From NCBI GenBank assembly GCA_900471485.1, contig UCEU01000040.1, forward strand, positions 62,001 through 126,000: a stretch of 64,000 bases of DNA, read 5' to 3'. The translations under genes were made by a program, and so were the position numbers. The notes beneath the pieces are model-generated. The model was given only the letters and a program-made list of their open reading frames with translations. It was not told the DNA's origin and did no database searches. Source of the stretch: Hyphomicrobiales bacterium (lineage in GTDB: Bacteria; Pseudomonadota; Alphaproteobacteria; Rhizobiales; Rhizobiaceae). Within the stretch, counting starts at the first letter, position 1; every line of letters begins with the position of its first letter. Below, in pieces: positions 33,117 through 42,564 of this stretch.

Positions 33117-34606
33117 TATTCGTAGTTGGCGCGGACCAGCTCATCGAGCAGGCGAACGCCATATCCGGAGCCCCAGGACTGGTTGATCTCGTCCAGCGGC
33201 GAGCCCATGGCGGTGCCGGCGATATCGAGATGCGCCCAGGGCGTCTCCTGCACGAACCGCTTGAGGAACTGGGCTGCGGTGATCGACCCACCATGACGAC
33301 CGCCGGTGTTCTTCATGTCGGCGAACTTGCTGTCGATCATCTTGTCGTATTCCTTGCCCAGTGGCATTCGCCAGAGCCTTTCGCGGGTGGAAAGGCCCGC
33401 AGCGATGAGCTGCTCGGACAAGGCGTCGTCGTTGGAGAAGAGACCAGCCTGGATGTTGCCGAGCGCAACCAAGATCGCGCCGGTCAGCGTCGCCAGGTTG
33501 ATCATGAACTTGGGCTTGAAGCGATCGTTGCAATACCAGAGCGCGTCGCAGAGAACGAGGCGGCCCTCAGCATCGGTGTTGATGATTTCGATCGTCTGGC
33601 CGGACATGGAGGTGACGATGTCACCCGGACGCTGGGCGTTGCCGTCAGGCATGTTCTCGACGAGGCCGATGATGCCGACGACATTCGCCTTCGCCTTGCG
33701 CGCGGCGAGCACGTGCATGAGACCGGTGACGGCGGCAGCGCCGCCCATGTCGCCCTTCATTTCTTCCATGCCGGCGGCCGGCTTGATCGAGATGCCGCCT
33801 GTGTCGAAGACGACGCCCTTGCCGATGAAGGCGATCGGGCTCTCCTCCGCCTTGCCGCCCTTCCACTGCATGACGGCAAGCCGCGGCGGACGTACGGATC
33901 CTTGCGCCACACCGAGAAGCGCACCCATGCCGAGCTTGCGCATTTCCTCTTCACCGAGGACTTCAACCTCGACGCCCAGCGCTTCGAGCGACTTTGCCTT
34001 GGCCGCGAATTCCACTGGGCCGAGAACATTCGGCGGCTCATTGACGAGGTCGCGCGCGAGGTTGACGCCATCGGCAACCGCAACGGATGTGTTGTAAGCC
34101 TGCCCCGCATCCTTTGCCGCGGCGGTGACGATCGTGACCTCGACGGCATCGCTGCCGGCACCGTTATCGTCGTCCTTCTTCTTCGTCTTGTAGGTGTCGA
34201 AGCTATAGGCGCGCAGCAGCATGCCCAGCGCGAAATCGGCCGCTTCCTTGCCGCCGACATTGACGCCGGGTGCATCGACGAAAATCGTGACCTTGGCCGT
34301 GTTCTTGATCTTCGAGGCGACCGCGCCGCCCGCCTTCAGCCAATCATGCGCCGCCAGCTTTTCAGACTTGCCAAGCCCGAGCACGATAATGCGATCCGCG
34401 GTCGAGCCCTCCGGCGCGACGATATCAAGCGTAGCCATCGACTTGGCGCTGAAACCTGCGATCTTTGCCGCGCGCGCGACAACACCGGCGGGATCGGCGA
34501 CCGCAGCGCCCGCGGCAAGTTCCGCCTCGCCCGTCTTCAGCAGGATGGCGTAGCTGCCGGCAATTTCGGCAGATTTTTCAAATGAGATATCGAATTTGGC
34601 TGACAT
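33116..34606 (-). CDS. pepA: leucyl aminopeptidase (M17)
   Basis: 496 residues from the ATG at 34606, preceded by GGAGAA; the longer frame upstream is not coding-like. The M17 signature NTDAEGRLVL is intact, with metal ligands in VGKGVVFDTGGISIK and the catalytic Arg in NTDAEGR. The family forms hexamers with two zinc or manganese ions per subunit and removes N-terminal residues in the cytoplasm; some members bind DNA. It leads the pepA-holC unit. Confidence 0.96.
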   Translation of the reverse strand: MSAKFDISFEKSAEIAGSYAILLKTGEAELAAGAAVADPAGVVARAAKIAGFSAKSMATLDIVAPEGSTADRIIVLGLGKSEKLAAHDWLKAGGAVASKIKNTAKVTIFVDAPGVNVGGKEAADFALGMLLRAYSFDTYKTKKKDDDNGAGSDAVEVTIVTAAAKDAGQAYNTSVAVADGVNLARDLVNEPPNVLGPVEFAAKAKSLEALGVEVEVLGEEEMRKLGMGALLGVAQGSVRPPRLAVMQWKGGKAEESPIAFIGKGVVFDTGGISIKPAAGMEEMKGDMGGAAAVTGLMHVLAARKAKANVVGIIGLVENMPDGNAQRPGDIVTSMSGQTIEIINTDAEGRLVLCDALWYCNDRFKPKFMINLATLTGAILVALGNIQAGLFSNDDALSEQLIAAGLSTRERLWRMPLGKEYDKMIDSKFADMKNTGGRHGGSITAAQFLKRFVQETPWAHLDIAGTAMGSPLDEINQSWGSGYGVRLLDELVRANYE

Positions 34607-34952
34607 GTTTTCTCCAGTCGGATTCTTCGGGATCCTCTCGGGCCGATCATTTCGGGTTTCCCGGGCGAACACAAGTCCCGGCGGCAAAGCGCGAGCCAGT
34701 ATCCTGTGCGCCGTCACCGGATTTGCCGGAACAGCAATTCCTGCGTATCATCACTTCAGACTTGGCTCATATGCAGCATTGGTCTTGCAATTTTCATCGA
34801 TCCTGCCGCACTCACCGATTCGCCACAGCACGAAAAAAAATCTGAAATTTGAATGAATTTTCGGCGCGCCCTTGTCGCAAAAGCAAAACAAAAAGCGTAG
34901 ATGGGTTTCGCTGCAAAGCGGCATGAGTTCGTAAGAGCGTTCAAAGGCATGC
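34607..34952. other. pepA/lptF divergent intergenic region
   Basis: 346 nt between divergent starts. The pepA side is GC-rich with no clear motif. 34818-34862 is AT-rich, with an A8 run and the dyad CGAAAA/TTTTCG. An ATG at 34949 opens a five-codon frame that runs over the lptF start at 34953 and is probably incidental. I recognise no RNA gene or operator. Confidence 0.4.
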
Positions 34953-36131
34953 ATGAAACTGCTTGAAACATATATACTCCGGCGCGTTGGCCAGATGTTT
35001 CTCGTCGCCCTGTTGCCGGTGCTCGCGATCATCTGGACGACTCAGGTGCTGCAGCGCATCAACCTGGTCACCGACAGCGGCCAGTCGATCGGCTCGTTCG
35101 CGAAGCTCGCGACGCTTATCCTCCCGTCTATCATTCCCGTCGTCTTGCCCTTTGCCATCGTCATCGGCGTGACGCAGACGCTGACGACGATGAACAACGA
35201 TTCCGAACTCACGGTCATCGATGCCGCCGGTTCTCCACGCAGCATCATCCTCAAGCCTATCCTCATTCTCGCGGCGCTGATCAGTGTCTTCTCGTTCCTC
35301 GTGGACAATGTCGTCGAACCAAAGGCGAAGACTGGCGCGCGACAGATGATAGCCGCGGCCTACGCCGACCTGCTGTCGACGGTCATCGAAGAGAAGAACT
35401 TCCGCCGCATCGATACCGGCCTTTATGTGCAGATATCGGAACGGCTTGCCGGACGCGTGCTGAAAGGGCTGTTCGTCGTCGACGAGCGCGATCCCAACTT
35501 CGAATTGGTCTATTATGCGCGCGAAGGCGCCGTCGATGAAAAAGGCACGTCGCTGATCATGCATGACGGCGAAGTGCACCGCAAAGCGCCGAACGGCGAT
35601 GTCTCGATCATTCGATTCGATTCCTATTCCTTCGACCTGTCCGACCTGACGCAGAACCGGGGACAGGCGACGTTGCGCGCAGGTGACCGCGAACTGCCGT
35701 TCCTTCTCAATCCGGATCCCACCGACAAAGACTACGCGTCCAAGCCGGGAAGTTACCGTGCCGAACTGCATCGCCGCCTGACTGATTGGGTATTGCCGAT
35801 GGTGTTTGCGCTGATTTCTCTTGCCATCGCCGGCGATGCGAGGTCCCATCGAGAGGCGCGGCTGCATCCGATGGTAGCGGCACTTATCTTTGCCTTCGCG
35901 ATCCGCTGGGCCTGCTTCTATGCCGCCAACCAGATCGACACCAAACCGTTCTTCATCGGCGTGCTCTACGCAATACCAACGATCGCAAGCGCGCTGGCAA
36001 TCCTTTCGCTTAGCATGCACAAGCGGCTTTCGATGGTTTCCGGCGTGAACGACTATATCGCCGCCCAGTGGCGCAAGATTCAGCGGCGCTTTGCGCGTCC
36101 AGCCGATCCGTCGGCCGGAGGCGGCGCATGA
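34953..36131 (+). CDS. lptF: LPS export ABC transporter permease LptF
   Basis: 392 residues. It begins MKLLETYILRRVGQMFLVALL, the typical LptF start, with three membrane helices at each end and a central periplasmic beta-jellyroll (about residues 125-255). AAAGG lies before the ATG. With LptG and the LptB ATPase it extracts lipopolysaccharide from the inner membrane. Overlaps lptG by ATGA, so the two half-transporters are made in equal amounts. Confidence 0.95.
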   Translation: MKLLETYILRRVGQMFLVALLPVLAIIWTTQVLQRINLVTDSGQSIGSFAKLATLILPSIIPVVLPFAIVIGVTQTLTTMNNDSELTVIDAAGSPRSIILKPILILAALISVFSFLVDNVVEPKAKTGARQMIAAAYADLLSTVIEEKNFRRIDTGLYVQISERLAGRVLKGLFVVDERDPNFELVYYAREGAVDEKGTSLIMHDGEVHRKAPNGDVSIIRFDSYSFDLSDLTQNRGQATLRAGDRELPFLLNPDPTDKDYASKPGSYRAELHRRLTDWVLPMVFALISLAIAGDARSHREARLHPMVAALIFAFAIRWACFYAANQIDTKPFFIGVLYAIPTIASALAILSLSMHKRLSMVSGVNDYIAAQWRKIQRRFARPADPSAGGGA

Positions 36132-37216
36132 TTTTCGGAACGCTCGGCCGTTACTTTTTCCGCCGGTACATGCTGACGACGATGTGGTTCTTTCTCGGCG
36201 TGATCGGTATCGTTTTCCTCGTCGATTTCAGCGAAACAGCTGGACGTCTTTCCAACCTGCCCGGTTACACGGTGACCGGCGGACTGCTGATGACCGCCGT
36301 TCGCCTGCCGCTCATATTGCAGCAGACGGTACCCTTCGTCGCGCTGTTCGTCGGCATGACTGTTTTGATCGGGCTGAACCGCAAATACGAACTCGTCGTT
36401 ACCCGCGCGGCCGGGATTTCGGTCTGGCAGTTCATGTCGCCGTTTATCTTCGGCGCCTTCCTGATCGGCATCGGTGTCATGACGATCCTGAACCCGCTCG
36501 CGGCCTGGGGACAACGCCAGGCCGCGCTAGTGGAGAGCAACTGGCGGGGCGAAAGCAGTGCTTCGAAGAGCGCGCCCGAGGTTCCTTGGCTTCGCCAGAT
36601 CAGCGGCGACGACGATATGATCATCGGCGCGCACAAGATTCTGGAAGACGGCACGCTCCTCGTCGATGCCGTTCTGGTGCACTTCGATTCGGGCGGCCAC
36701 ATCATTCTGAGACAGGACGCCGCGTCGGCTAAATTGGAAGATGGTTACTGGCTTCTTAAGAACGTTATGGAGCGTCGGCCGGGTGAGATCGGCCTGCGTA
36801 AGGATGAGGTACGAGTCCGTACCAATTTGAAACGGGACTTCGTCCAGCAGAGGCTTACAGCCCCTGAAACCATTGCGTTTTTCGATCTTTCGAACCGTAT
36901 CGAAGCAGCGAAATCCTTTGGTCTTCCGACCAAGGCACTGGAGACGCAATTCCACTCGCTGCTATCTCAACCGCTGTTGCTCGTGGCGATGACTCTCATT
37001 GCTGCAACAGTGTCCCTAAAATTTAGCCGGTTCAACCAATCCCGCTCCGTGATTCTGGGTGGAATAGTCTCCGGCTTCGTGCTTTATGTGATCACCGTGC
37101 TTGTAAAAGCATTCGGAAGCAGTGGGGTTGTCCCTCCTTTCGTGGCGACGTGGATTCCTGTCACCGTCGCCTTGGCTTTGGGCGCAACAATTCTGCTTCA
37201 TCAGGAGGACGGCTAG
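36128..37216 (+). CDS. lptG: LPS export ABC transporter permease LptG
   Basis: 362 residues from the ATG at 36128. Same layout as LptF: LGRYFFRRYMLTTMWFFLGV at the N-terminus, a periplasmic jellyroll between helices 3 and 4, then LVAMTLIAATVSLKFSRF and a final helix near LALGATILL. Its stop codon TAG shares its last base with the GTG start of lptD, so the LPS transport genes are chained translationally. Confidence 0.95.
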   Translation: MIFGTLGRYFFRRYMLTTMWFFLGVIGIVFLVDFSETAGRLSNLPGYTVTGGLLMTAVRLPLILQQTVPFVALFVGMTVLIGLNRKYELVVTRAAGISVWQFMSPFIFGAFLIGIGVMTILNPLAAWGQRQAALVESNWRGESSASKSAPEVPWLRQISGDDDMIIGAHKILEDGTLLVDAVLVHFDSGGHIILRQDAASAKLEDGYWLLKNVMERRPGEIGLRKDEVRVRTNLKRDFVQQRLTAPETIAFFDLSNRIEAAKSFGLPTKALETQFHSLLSQPLLLVAMTLIAATVSLKFSRFNQSRSVILGGIVSGFVLYVITVLVKAFGSSGVVPPFVATWIPVTVALALGATILLHQEDG

Positions 37217-39564
37217 TGGCGGCAGGCGACCGCAAGACTTTTGGAAAACGGTTGGTTGCCCTGCTCGCAGGCGTGGCTCTATCCACCTATTCAGGTGGCT
37301 TGCCCGTCGCGTTCGCGCAGGATGCGCTTTCGACCGTCAAGCCCAACATACCCGAAGACGCCAAGCTGATTCTCTCGGCGAACGAGCTCGTCTACAACAA
37401 GGACGCGCAGGTCGTTTCGGCCATTGGTGGCGTGCAAATCAATTACGCTGGCTACAAGATGGTATCCCAGCGCGTCGAGTATAATCAGAAGACCGGACGC
37501 CTGATGGCGCTCGGAAATGTGGAGCTCGTCGGATCCGACGGCAACCGCATGTATGCCGACAAGCTGGATGTGACCGACGACTTCGCCGACGGCTTCATCA
37601 ATGCCTTGCGCATCGAGACAGCCGACAATACACGCCTGGTCGCCGAAAGCGGCGAGCGCGTTGGCGGAACACAGATGATCCTGAACAAGGGCGTCTATAC
37701 CGCCTGTCTGCCCTGCGCCGAAAATCCGTCGAAGCCGCCGTTCTGGCAGGTTAAGGCAGAGCGCGTCATTCAGGATGGCCAGAAGCACACGATTCGCCTC
37801 GAAAAGAGTCGGTTCGAGCTGTTGGGACACCCCATCGCTTATATCCCCTGGCTTGAAGTTCCCGACAATACGGTGAAGCGCAAGTCCGGCTTCCTGTTCC
37901 CAAGCTTCAGCACGTCGCAGAATCTCGGTTTTGGCGTTTCGGTTCCTTATTACTACGTCTTCTCGCCGAGCAGCGATGTCACGGTAACAGGCACCGGCTA
38001 CACGAGCCAAGGCTTCTTGGCCGACGCCGAGTTCCGCCAGCGGTTCGAGAACGGAACGCACACGTTGCGTATTGCCGGCATAAACCAGATCAACCCAGAA
38101 AAGTTCACGTCCGATACCAGCGACGCGCAGGAAGATTTCCGCGGGTTGGTGGCGTCCAAAGCCGAATTCAAGATCAATCCTCGCTGGGCATTCGGCTGGG
38201 ATGTCATGGTGCAGAGCGACAACAATTTCGCACGCACTTATGAGCTGCAGGGTCTCGATCAGACGACACACACCAACGAAGTCTACTTGACCGGTCTCGG
38301 AAAGCGAAACTACTTCGACCTGCGGTCGTTCTATTTCGACGTGCAGGACGCCGATCCGACCAATCTGTCGGAAAAGCAGCAGGCGATCGTCTATCCTACG
38401 ATGGACTATCATTATGTCGCACCGCAGCCTCTGGCTGGCGGCGAGCTTTCGGCGGATGTGAATTTTACGAACCTGTCGCGCAGCCATGACGATTTCTACT
38501 CGGTGGCCGGCAATGACCGTTTCCGTGGTCTTGAAGGCCAGACGTCACGCCTGACCGGCGAACTGGAGTGGAAGCGCACGTTCGTGACGCCGGCGGGTGT
38601 GTTGATCACACCGATTCTTGCCGCGCGTGGCGATGCGCTGGCGCTCAACATGACCGATCCCACCAGCGCCGGCTATACAGGCGGCTATGACGACGGCAAT
38701 ACCGCAACGCGCTCCATGCTGACGGCAGGCGTCGAGATGCGCTACCCGATCCTCGGCACGACCGAGAACAGCACGCATCTGTTCGAGCCTATCATGCAGA
38801 TTTACGCTCGTCCGGACGAGCGCCTCGCAGGCGCGCTGCCGAACGAAGATGCGCAGAGCTTCGTGTTCGACGCGACCAACCTGTTCGAACGCGACAAGTT
38901 CTCCGGTTACGACCGCATCGAGGGTGGCACGCGTGCCAATATCGGCTTCCAGTACACGGGGACCTTCGACAACGGCTACAAGCTGCACAGTATCTTTGGT
39001 CAGTCGTATCAGTTGGCGGGCCAGAACTCATTCGCCACGGATGACCTCGTGAATGTTGGCGCCAATTCCGGCCTGGAGTCGGACGTATCCGATCTTGTCG
39101 GTCTCGGCGGCATTGAAACACCCGGTGGCTTCGCGTTCGCGGCATCTTACCGCCTTGATCACAAGGATCTCGGGCTGAATCGCGGCGACCTGACGGCCGG
39201 CTTCCAGACCGACAACTTCCAGAGCCAGTTGCTTTACACGCACATCTCGTCGCAGCCGGAATACGGCCTTGCCGATGACAACGATGAAGTGCAGGCGAAG
39301 GCGACCGTCAAGTTCAAGGATTACTGGTCCGTCTTCGGCGGCGTTGCCTGGGATCTGAACAACGATGTCGTCAGCAAGAAGATGATCGGCCTGACGTATG
39401 AGGACGAGTGCACCATCTTCACGATCGCATACACGGACAAGCGCGATATCAGCGATGAATCCGCAAGCGACTGGAGCATTGGCGCAAAGCTGACCTTCCG
39501 CACCTTGGGCGACATCAACTACGGCAGCTTCGACGATCCCAACAAGAATATTTACAACAACTGA
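37216..39564 (+). CDS. lptD: LPS-assembly protein LptD
   Basis: 782 residues from a GTG at 37216 overlapping lptG; a longer ATG-less frame upstream would run deep into lptG. A signal peptide covers about residues 1-35 (KRLVALLAGVALSTYSGG). Then follow the OstA jellyroll (AKLILSANELVYNKDAQVV) and a large outer-membrane barrel ending in KLTFRTLGDINYG. It inserts LPS into the outer leaflet with LptE. Only three cysteines are present (Cys164 and Cys167 in ACLPC, one in DECTIF near the C-terminus), fewer than the four of E. coli. Confidence 0.95.
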   Translation: MAAGDRKTFGKRLVALLAGVALSTYSGGLPVAFAQDALSTVKPNIPEDAKLILSANELVYNKDAQVVSAIGGVQINYAGYKMVSQRVEYNQKTGRLMALGNVELVGSDGNRMYADKLDVTDDFADGFINALRIETADNTRLVAESGERVGGTQMILNKGVYTACLPCAENPSKPPFWQVKAERVIQDGQKHTIRLEKSRFELLGHPIAYIPWLEVPDNTVKRKSGFLFPSFSTSQNLGFGVSVPYYYVFSPSSDVTVTGTGYTSQGFLADAEFRQRFENGTHTLRIAGINQINPEKFTSDTSDAQEDFRGLVASKAEFKINPRWAFGWDVMVQSDNNFARTYELQGLDQTTHTNEVYLTGLGKRNYFDLRSFYFDVQDADPTNLSEKQQAIVYPTMDYHYVAPQPLAGGELSADVNFTNLSRSHDDFYSVAGNDRFRGLEGQTSRLTGELEWKRTFVTPAGVLITPILAARGDALALNMTDPTSAGYTGGYDDGNTATRSMLTAGVEMRYPILGTTENSTHLFEPIMQIYARPDERLAGALPNEDAQSFVFDATNLFERDKFSGYDRIEGGTRANIGFQYTGTFDNGYKLHSIFGQSYQLAGQNSFATDDLVNVGANSGLESDVSDLVGLGGIETPGGFAFAASYRLDHKDLGLNRGDLTAGFQTDNFQSQLLYTHISSQPEYGLADDNDEVQAKATVKFKDYWSVFGGVAWDLNNDVVSKKMIGLTYEDECTIFTIAYTDKRDISDESASDWSIGAKLTFRTLGDINYGSFDDPNKNIYNN

Positions 39565-39580
39565 TTAACCTTGGCCTGAC

Positions 39581-39612
39581 ACGGCGAAAGAAAGGAGCCT
39601 TTCTTTCGCCGT
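39581..39612. repeat. 15-bp perfect hairpin between lptD and the SurA-like gene
   Basis: ACGGCGAAAGAAAGG and its exact complement CCTTTCTTTCGCCGT with only AG between them. No U run follows, so it is not a textbook terminator. It could slow transcription or protect RNA ends within the cluster. It starts 17 nt behind the lptD stop codon. Confidence 0.55.
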
Positions 39613-39739
39613 AAGGCTGTGCAGGACATTGTCGCAGATTATTAACCAGGGCAGAGCTTAAGCGGCGATGCCCATTTGTCTCGATAAGGTATATGCGGCG
39701 CGTTTTTCTTCGCGTGTCGTGAATGGGAAGGGACCACAG

Positions 39740-40693
39740 ATGATTGGCATCAGCAAAACCGCGAGAACGATGGTCGCCGGCATCGGCTTTGCGATGATGA
39801 CCGCTTTGGTCGTGCCAACCGGCAGCGTTGCATTCGCGGCAAGTGAAGTCCGGGTTGTCGTCAACGGGACGGCGATCACGAGCGGCGACGTCGCCAAGCG
39901 GCAGGCGTTCCTGCGGCTGCAGCATCAGAAAGCGGATGCGTCGTCGGCCGAGCAGCAGCTCGTCGAGCAGACCCTTAAGCAGCAGGAAATCGCCCGGGTG
40001 CGCATGTCGGTTTCCAAGGACGACGTCGATGCGTCGTTCGCCCGGTTTGCCAGCGGAAACAAGCTAAGCACGGATCAGATGGCACAGATTCTCAACCAGG
40101 CCGGCGTCGGCGTCGAGCACTTCAAGGCGTTCATCGCTGTGCAGATGAGCTGGCCACGTCTGGTCAACGCCCGTTACGGTTCCAGCTCGCGCATGTCCAA
40201 TGCTGACCTCGTTGCGCGCATGATGCAGAACAACAAGCAGAAGCCGGAAGCGACCGAGTATATCCTGCAGCAGATGATCTTCGTGGTCCCAGCCAGCAAG
40301 AAGGGTATCGTCGGCAAACGCAAGAGCGAAGCCGAGGCATCGCGCTCCAAGTATCCGGGCTGCGAGCAGGCGAAGGTTTTCGCCGCGACGATGCGCGACG
40401 TTTCGGTCAGAGACCTCGGGCGCGTGATGGGCCCTGAACTGCCGGCCGAGTGGAAGCCTCTCGTCGAGGCGGCCAAAGGAAATACGACCGCAACCCGCGT
40501 CACCGACCGCGGCGTCGAGTATCTCGCCATTTGCAGCCAGCGTCAGGTTTCCGACGACCAGGCAGCCGAGATGATCTTCCGCCAGGAAGACCTCGACAAG
40601 TCCAAGGCTGGCAAGAACGCCCCGCCGGAAAACGAGAACGCCAAGAAGTATCTCGCGGATCTCGAAAAGAAGGCGCAGATTTCGCGGCCCTGA
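39740..40693 (+). CDS. SurA N-terminal-domain periplasmic chaperone-like protein
   Basis: 317 residues from the ATG at 39740. A signal peptide ends at SVAFAAS. The SurA-like N-terminal domain follows (VRVVVNGTAITSGDVAKRQAFLRL). The region where a parvulin isomerase domain should lie is short and lacks the usual conserved His and Phe pattern that I can see, so isomerase activity is doubtful. Its place right behind lptD fits a chaperone for LptD and other barrels. It is followed 6 nt later by pdxA. Confidence 0.84.
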   Translation: MIGISKTARTMVAGIGFAMMTALVVPTGSVAFAASEVRVVVNGTAITSGDVAKRQAFLRLQHQKADASSAEQQLVEQTLKQQEIARVRMSVSKDDVDASFARFASGNKLSTDQMAQILNQAGVGVEHFKAFIAVQMSWPRLVNARYGSSSRMSNADLVARMMQNNKQKPEATEYILQQMIFVVPASKKGIVGKRKSEAEASRSKYPGCEQAKVFAATMRDVSVRDLGRVMGPELPAEWKPLVEAAKGNTTATRVTDRGVEYLAICSQRQVSDDQAAEMIFRQEDLDKSKAGKNAPPENENAKKYLADLEKKAQISRP

Positions 40694-40699
40694 GGTAAC

Positions 40700-41725
40700 A
40701 TGACCATTCCGTTCTCGCGTCCCCTCGCGCTCACCCAGGGTGATCCCGCAGGTATCGGCCCCGATATCACGCTCATGGCGTGGCTGCAGCGCAGGGAGCT
40801 GGGCTTGCCGCCGTTCGTCTTCATCGGCGATCCCGATGTGCTGGCGGTGCGTGCACGGCTTCTCGACCTCACCGTTCCCGTGCGCGAGACGGCCTTTGCC
40901 AATGCCAGCGACATCTTCGCCGATGCCCTGCCCGTTCTGGCGGTGCCGGCCGGCGTCGAAGTCGCGGTGGGCGAGCCGCATGTGGCGACCGCCAAGGGAA
41001 CGATTGCCGCCATCGAGAAGGCCGTCGCCTTGACGATGGCCGGCGAAGCACTTGCCGTCGTGACGAACCCGATTGCCAAGTCCGTACTTTACGAGGCTGG
41101 CTTCCCCTTCCCCGGACACACCGAGTTTCTCGCCGACCTCGCAGCGAAAGCGACAGGCCGCTCGATGACACCAGTCATGATGCTTGCCGGACCGAAGCTG
41201 CGCGCCATCCCGGTGACGATCCATATTCCGATCAAGGATGTGCCGGCGGCGCTGACGCCTGACATCATCATCGAAACCTGCCGTATCGCCGATGCTGACC
41301 TCAAGCGTCGCTTCGGCATCGCGCAGCCGCGTCTCGCCGTCGCCGGCCTCAATCCGCATGCGGGTGAAGGCGGAGCGATAGGCAGCGAAGAAGAAGCCAT
41401 CATTCATCCCGCCGTCCAGGCGTTGCGGGCACAAGGTATCGACGCGATCGGCCCGCTGCCTGCCGATACGATGTTCCACGACGAAGCGCGGACGCGCTAC
41501 GACGTGGCGATCTGCATGTATCACGATCAGGCGTTGATCCCCGCCAAGGCGCTCGGCTTCGACGATTCCGTCAACGTCACGCTCGGCCTGCCCTTTGTCA
41601 GAACGTCCCCGGATCACGGGACGGCGTTCGGTATAGCCGGCAAGGGCATCGCGCGCGAGAGCAGCCTCGTGGCGGCGCTGAAGCTTGCCGGCCAGCTTGG
41701 CCGCACGCTCGAAGGCAATCACTGA
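40700..41725 (+). CDS. pdxA: 4-hydroxythreonine-4-phosphate dehydrogenase
   Basis: 341 residues. GDPAGIGPDITL near the N-terminus, FPGHTEFLADL, MYHDQALIPAKAL with the metal His, and TSPDHGTAF are the PdxA signatures. It oxidises 4-phosphohydroxy-L-threonine in vitamin B6 synthesis with NAD. Its TGA overlaps the ATG of rsmA (TGATG). Confidence 0.96.
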   Translation: MTIPFSRPLALTQGDPAGIGPDITLMAWLQRRELGLPPFVFIGDPDVLAVRARLLDLTVPVRETAFANASDIFADALPVLAVPAGVEVAVGEPHVATAKGTIAAIEKAVALTMAGEALAVVTNPIAKSVLYEAGFPFPGHTEFLADLAAKATGRSMTPVMMLAGPKLRAIPVTIHIPIKDVPAALTPDIIIETCRIADADLKRRFGIAQPRLAVAGLNPHAGEGGAIGSEEEAIIHPAVQALRAQGIDAIGPLPADTMFHDEARTRYDVAICMYHDQALIPAKALGFDDSVNVTLGLPFVRTSPDHGTAFGIAGKGIARESSLVAALKLAGQLGRTLEGNH

Positions 41726-42552
41726 TGGCCGCACTCGACGGCCTGCCACCGCTTCGTGACGTCATCCAGCGCCACGGGCTCGACGCCCGCAAGGCGCTCG
41801 GCCAGAACTTCCTGCTGGATCTCAACCTCACCCAGAAGGTTGCGCGCACCGCGGGCTCGCTCGAAGGCGTTACCGTGTTCGAAGTCGGCCCGGGACCGGG
41901 TGGCCTGACCCGCGCCATTCTGGCGCTGGGTGCCGAGAAGGTCATCGCCGTAGAGCGCGATCCCCGCTGCCTGCCGGCGCTGGCGGAGATATCCGACCAC
42001 TATCCGGGCCGCCTCGACGTGATCGAGGGCGATGCGCTGAAGACGGATTTCGAGACGCTGGCGGATGGCCGGCCGGTGAAGATCATCGCCAACCTCCCCT
42101 ACAATGTCGGGACGCAGTTGCTCGTAAACTGGCTGCTGCCGAGAGAGTGGCCGCCGTTCTGGCAATCGCTGACGCTGATGTTTCAGAAGGAAGTGGGCGA
42201 GCGGATCGTTGCCACTGAGGACGACGATCACTATGGGCGACTCGGCGTGCTGTGCGGCTGGCGTACGTCGGCGCACATGGCCTTCGACATCTCCCCGCAG
42301 GCATTCACGCCGCCGCCCAAGGTCACGTCCACCGTCGTCCATCTGACGCCTAACGAGAACCCGTTGCCCTGCTCCATCGACAAGCTCGAGAAGGTGACGC
42401 ATGCGGCCTTCGGTCAGCGTCGCAAGATGCTGCGCCAGAGCCTGAAGCCAGTCGGTGGCGAGGCACTGCTCGCTAGAGCCGAGATCGACCCGCAGCGTCG
42501 CGCCGAAACGCTTTCGGTCGCCGAGTTCGTTCGATTGGCGAACTGCCTGTAG
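41725..42552 (+). CDS. rsmA: 16S rRNA (adenine-1518/1519 N6,N6) dimethyltransferase
   Basis: 275 residues. ARKALGQNFLLDLNLTQKV is the conserved N-terminus, FEVGPGPGGLTRAIL binds S-adenosylmethionine, and NLPYNVGTQLLVNWL contains the catalytic NLPY motif. It dimethylates two adjacent adenines at the 3' end of 16S rRNA. The pdxA-rsmA pair is a standard neighbour of lptD-surA. It converges with gmk, 12 nt away. Confidence 0.96.
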   Translation: MAALDGLPPLRDVIQRHGLDARKALGQNFLLDLNLTQKVARTAGSLEGVTVFEVGPGPGGLTRAILALGAEKVIAVERDPRCLPALAEISDHYPGRLDVIEGDALKTDFETLADGRPVKIIANLPYNVGTQLLVNWLLPREWPPFWQSLTLMFQKEVGERIVATEDDDHYGRLGVLCGWRTSAHMAFDISPQAFTPPPKVTSTVVHLTPNENPLPCSIDKLEKVTHAAFGQRRKMLRQSLKPVGGEALLARAEIDPQRRAETLSVAEFVRLANCL

Positions 42553-42564
42553 GCTAGCCTGAAA

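Noticed and set aside
34949..34966. Five-codon frame overlapping the lptF start as a possible leader peptide
   Set aside because: It starts 4 nt before the lptF ATG in another frame and has no codon pattern or attenuator structure to support a role.
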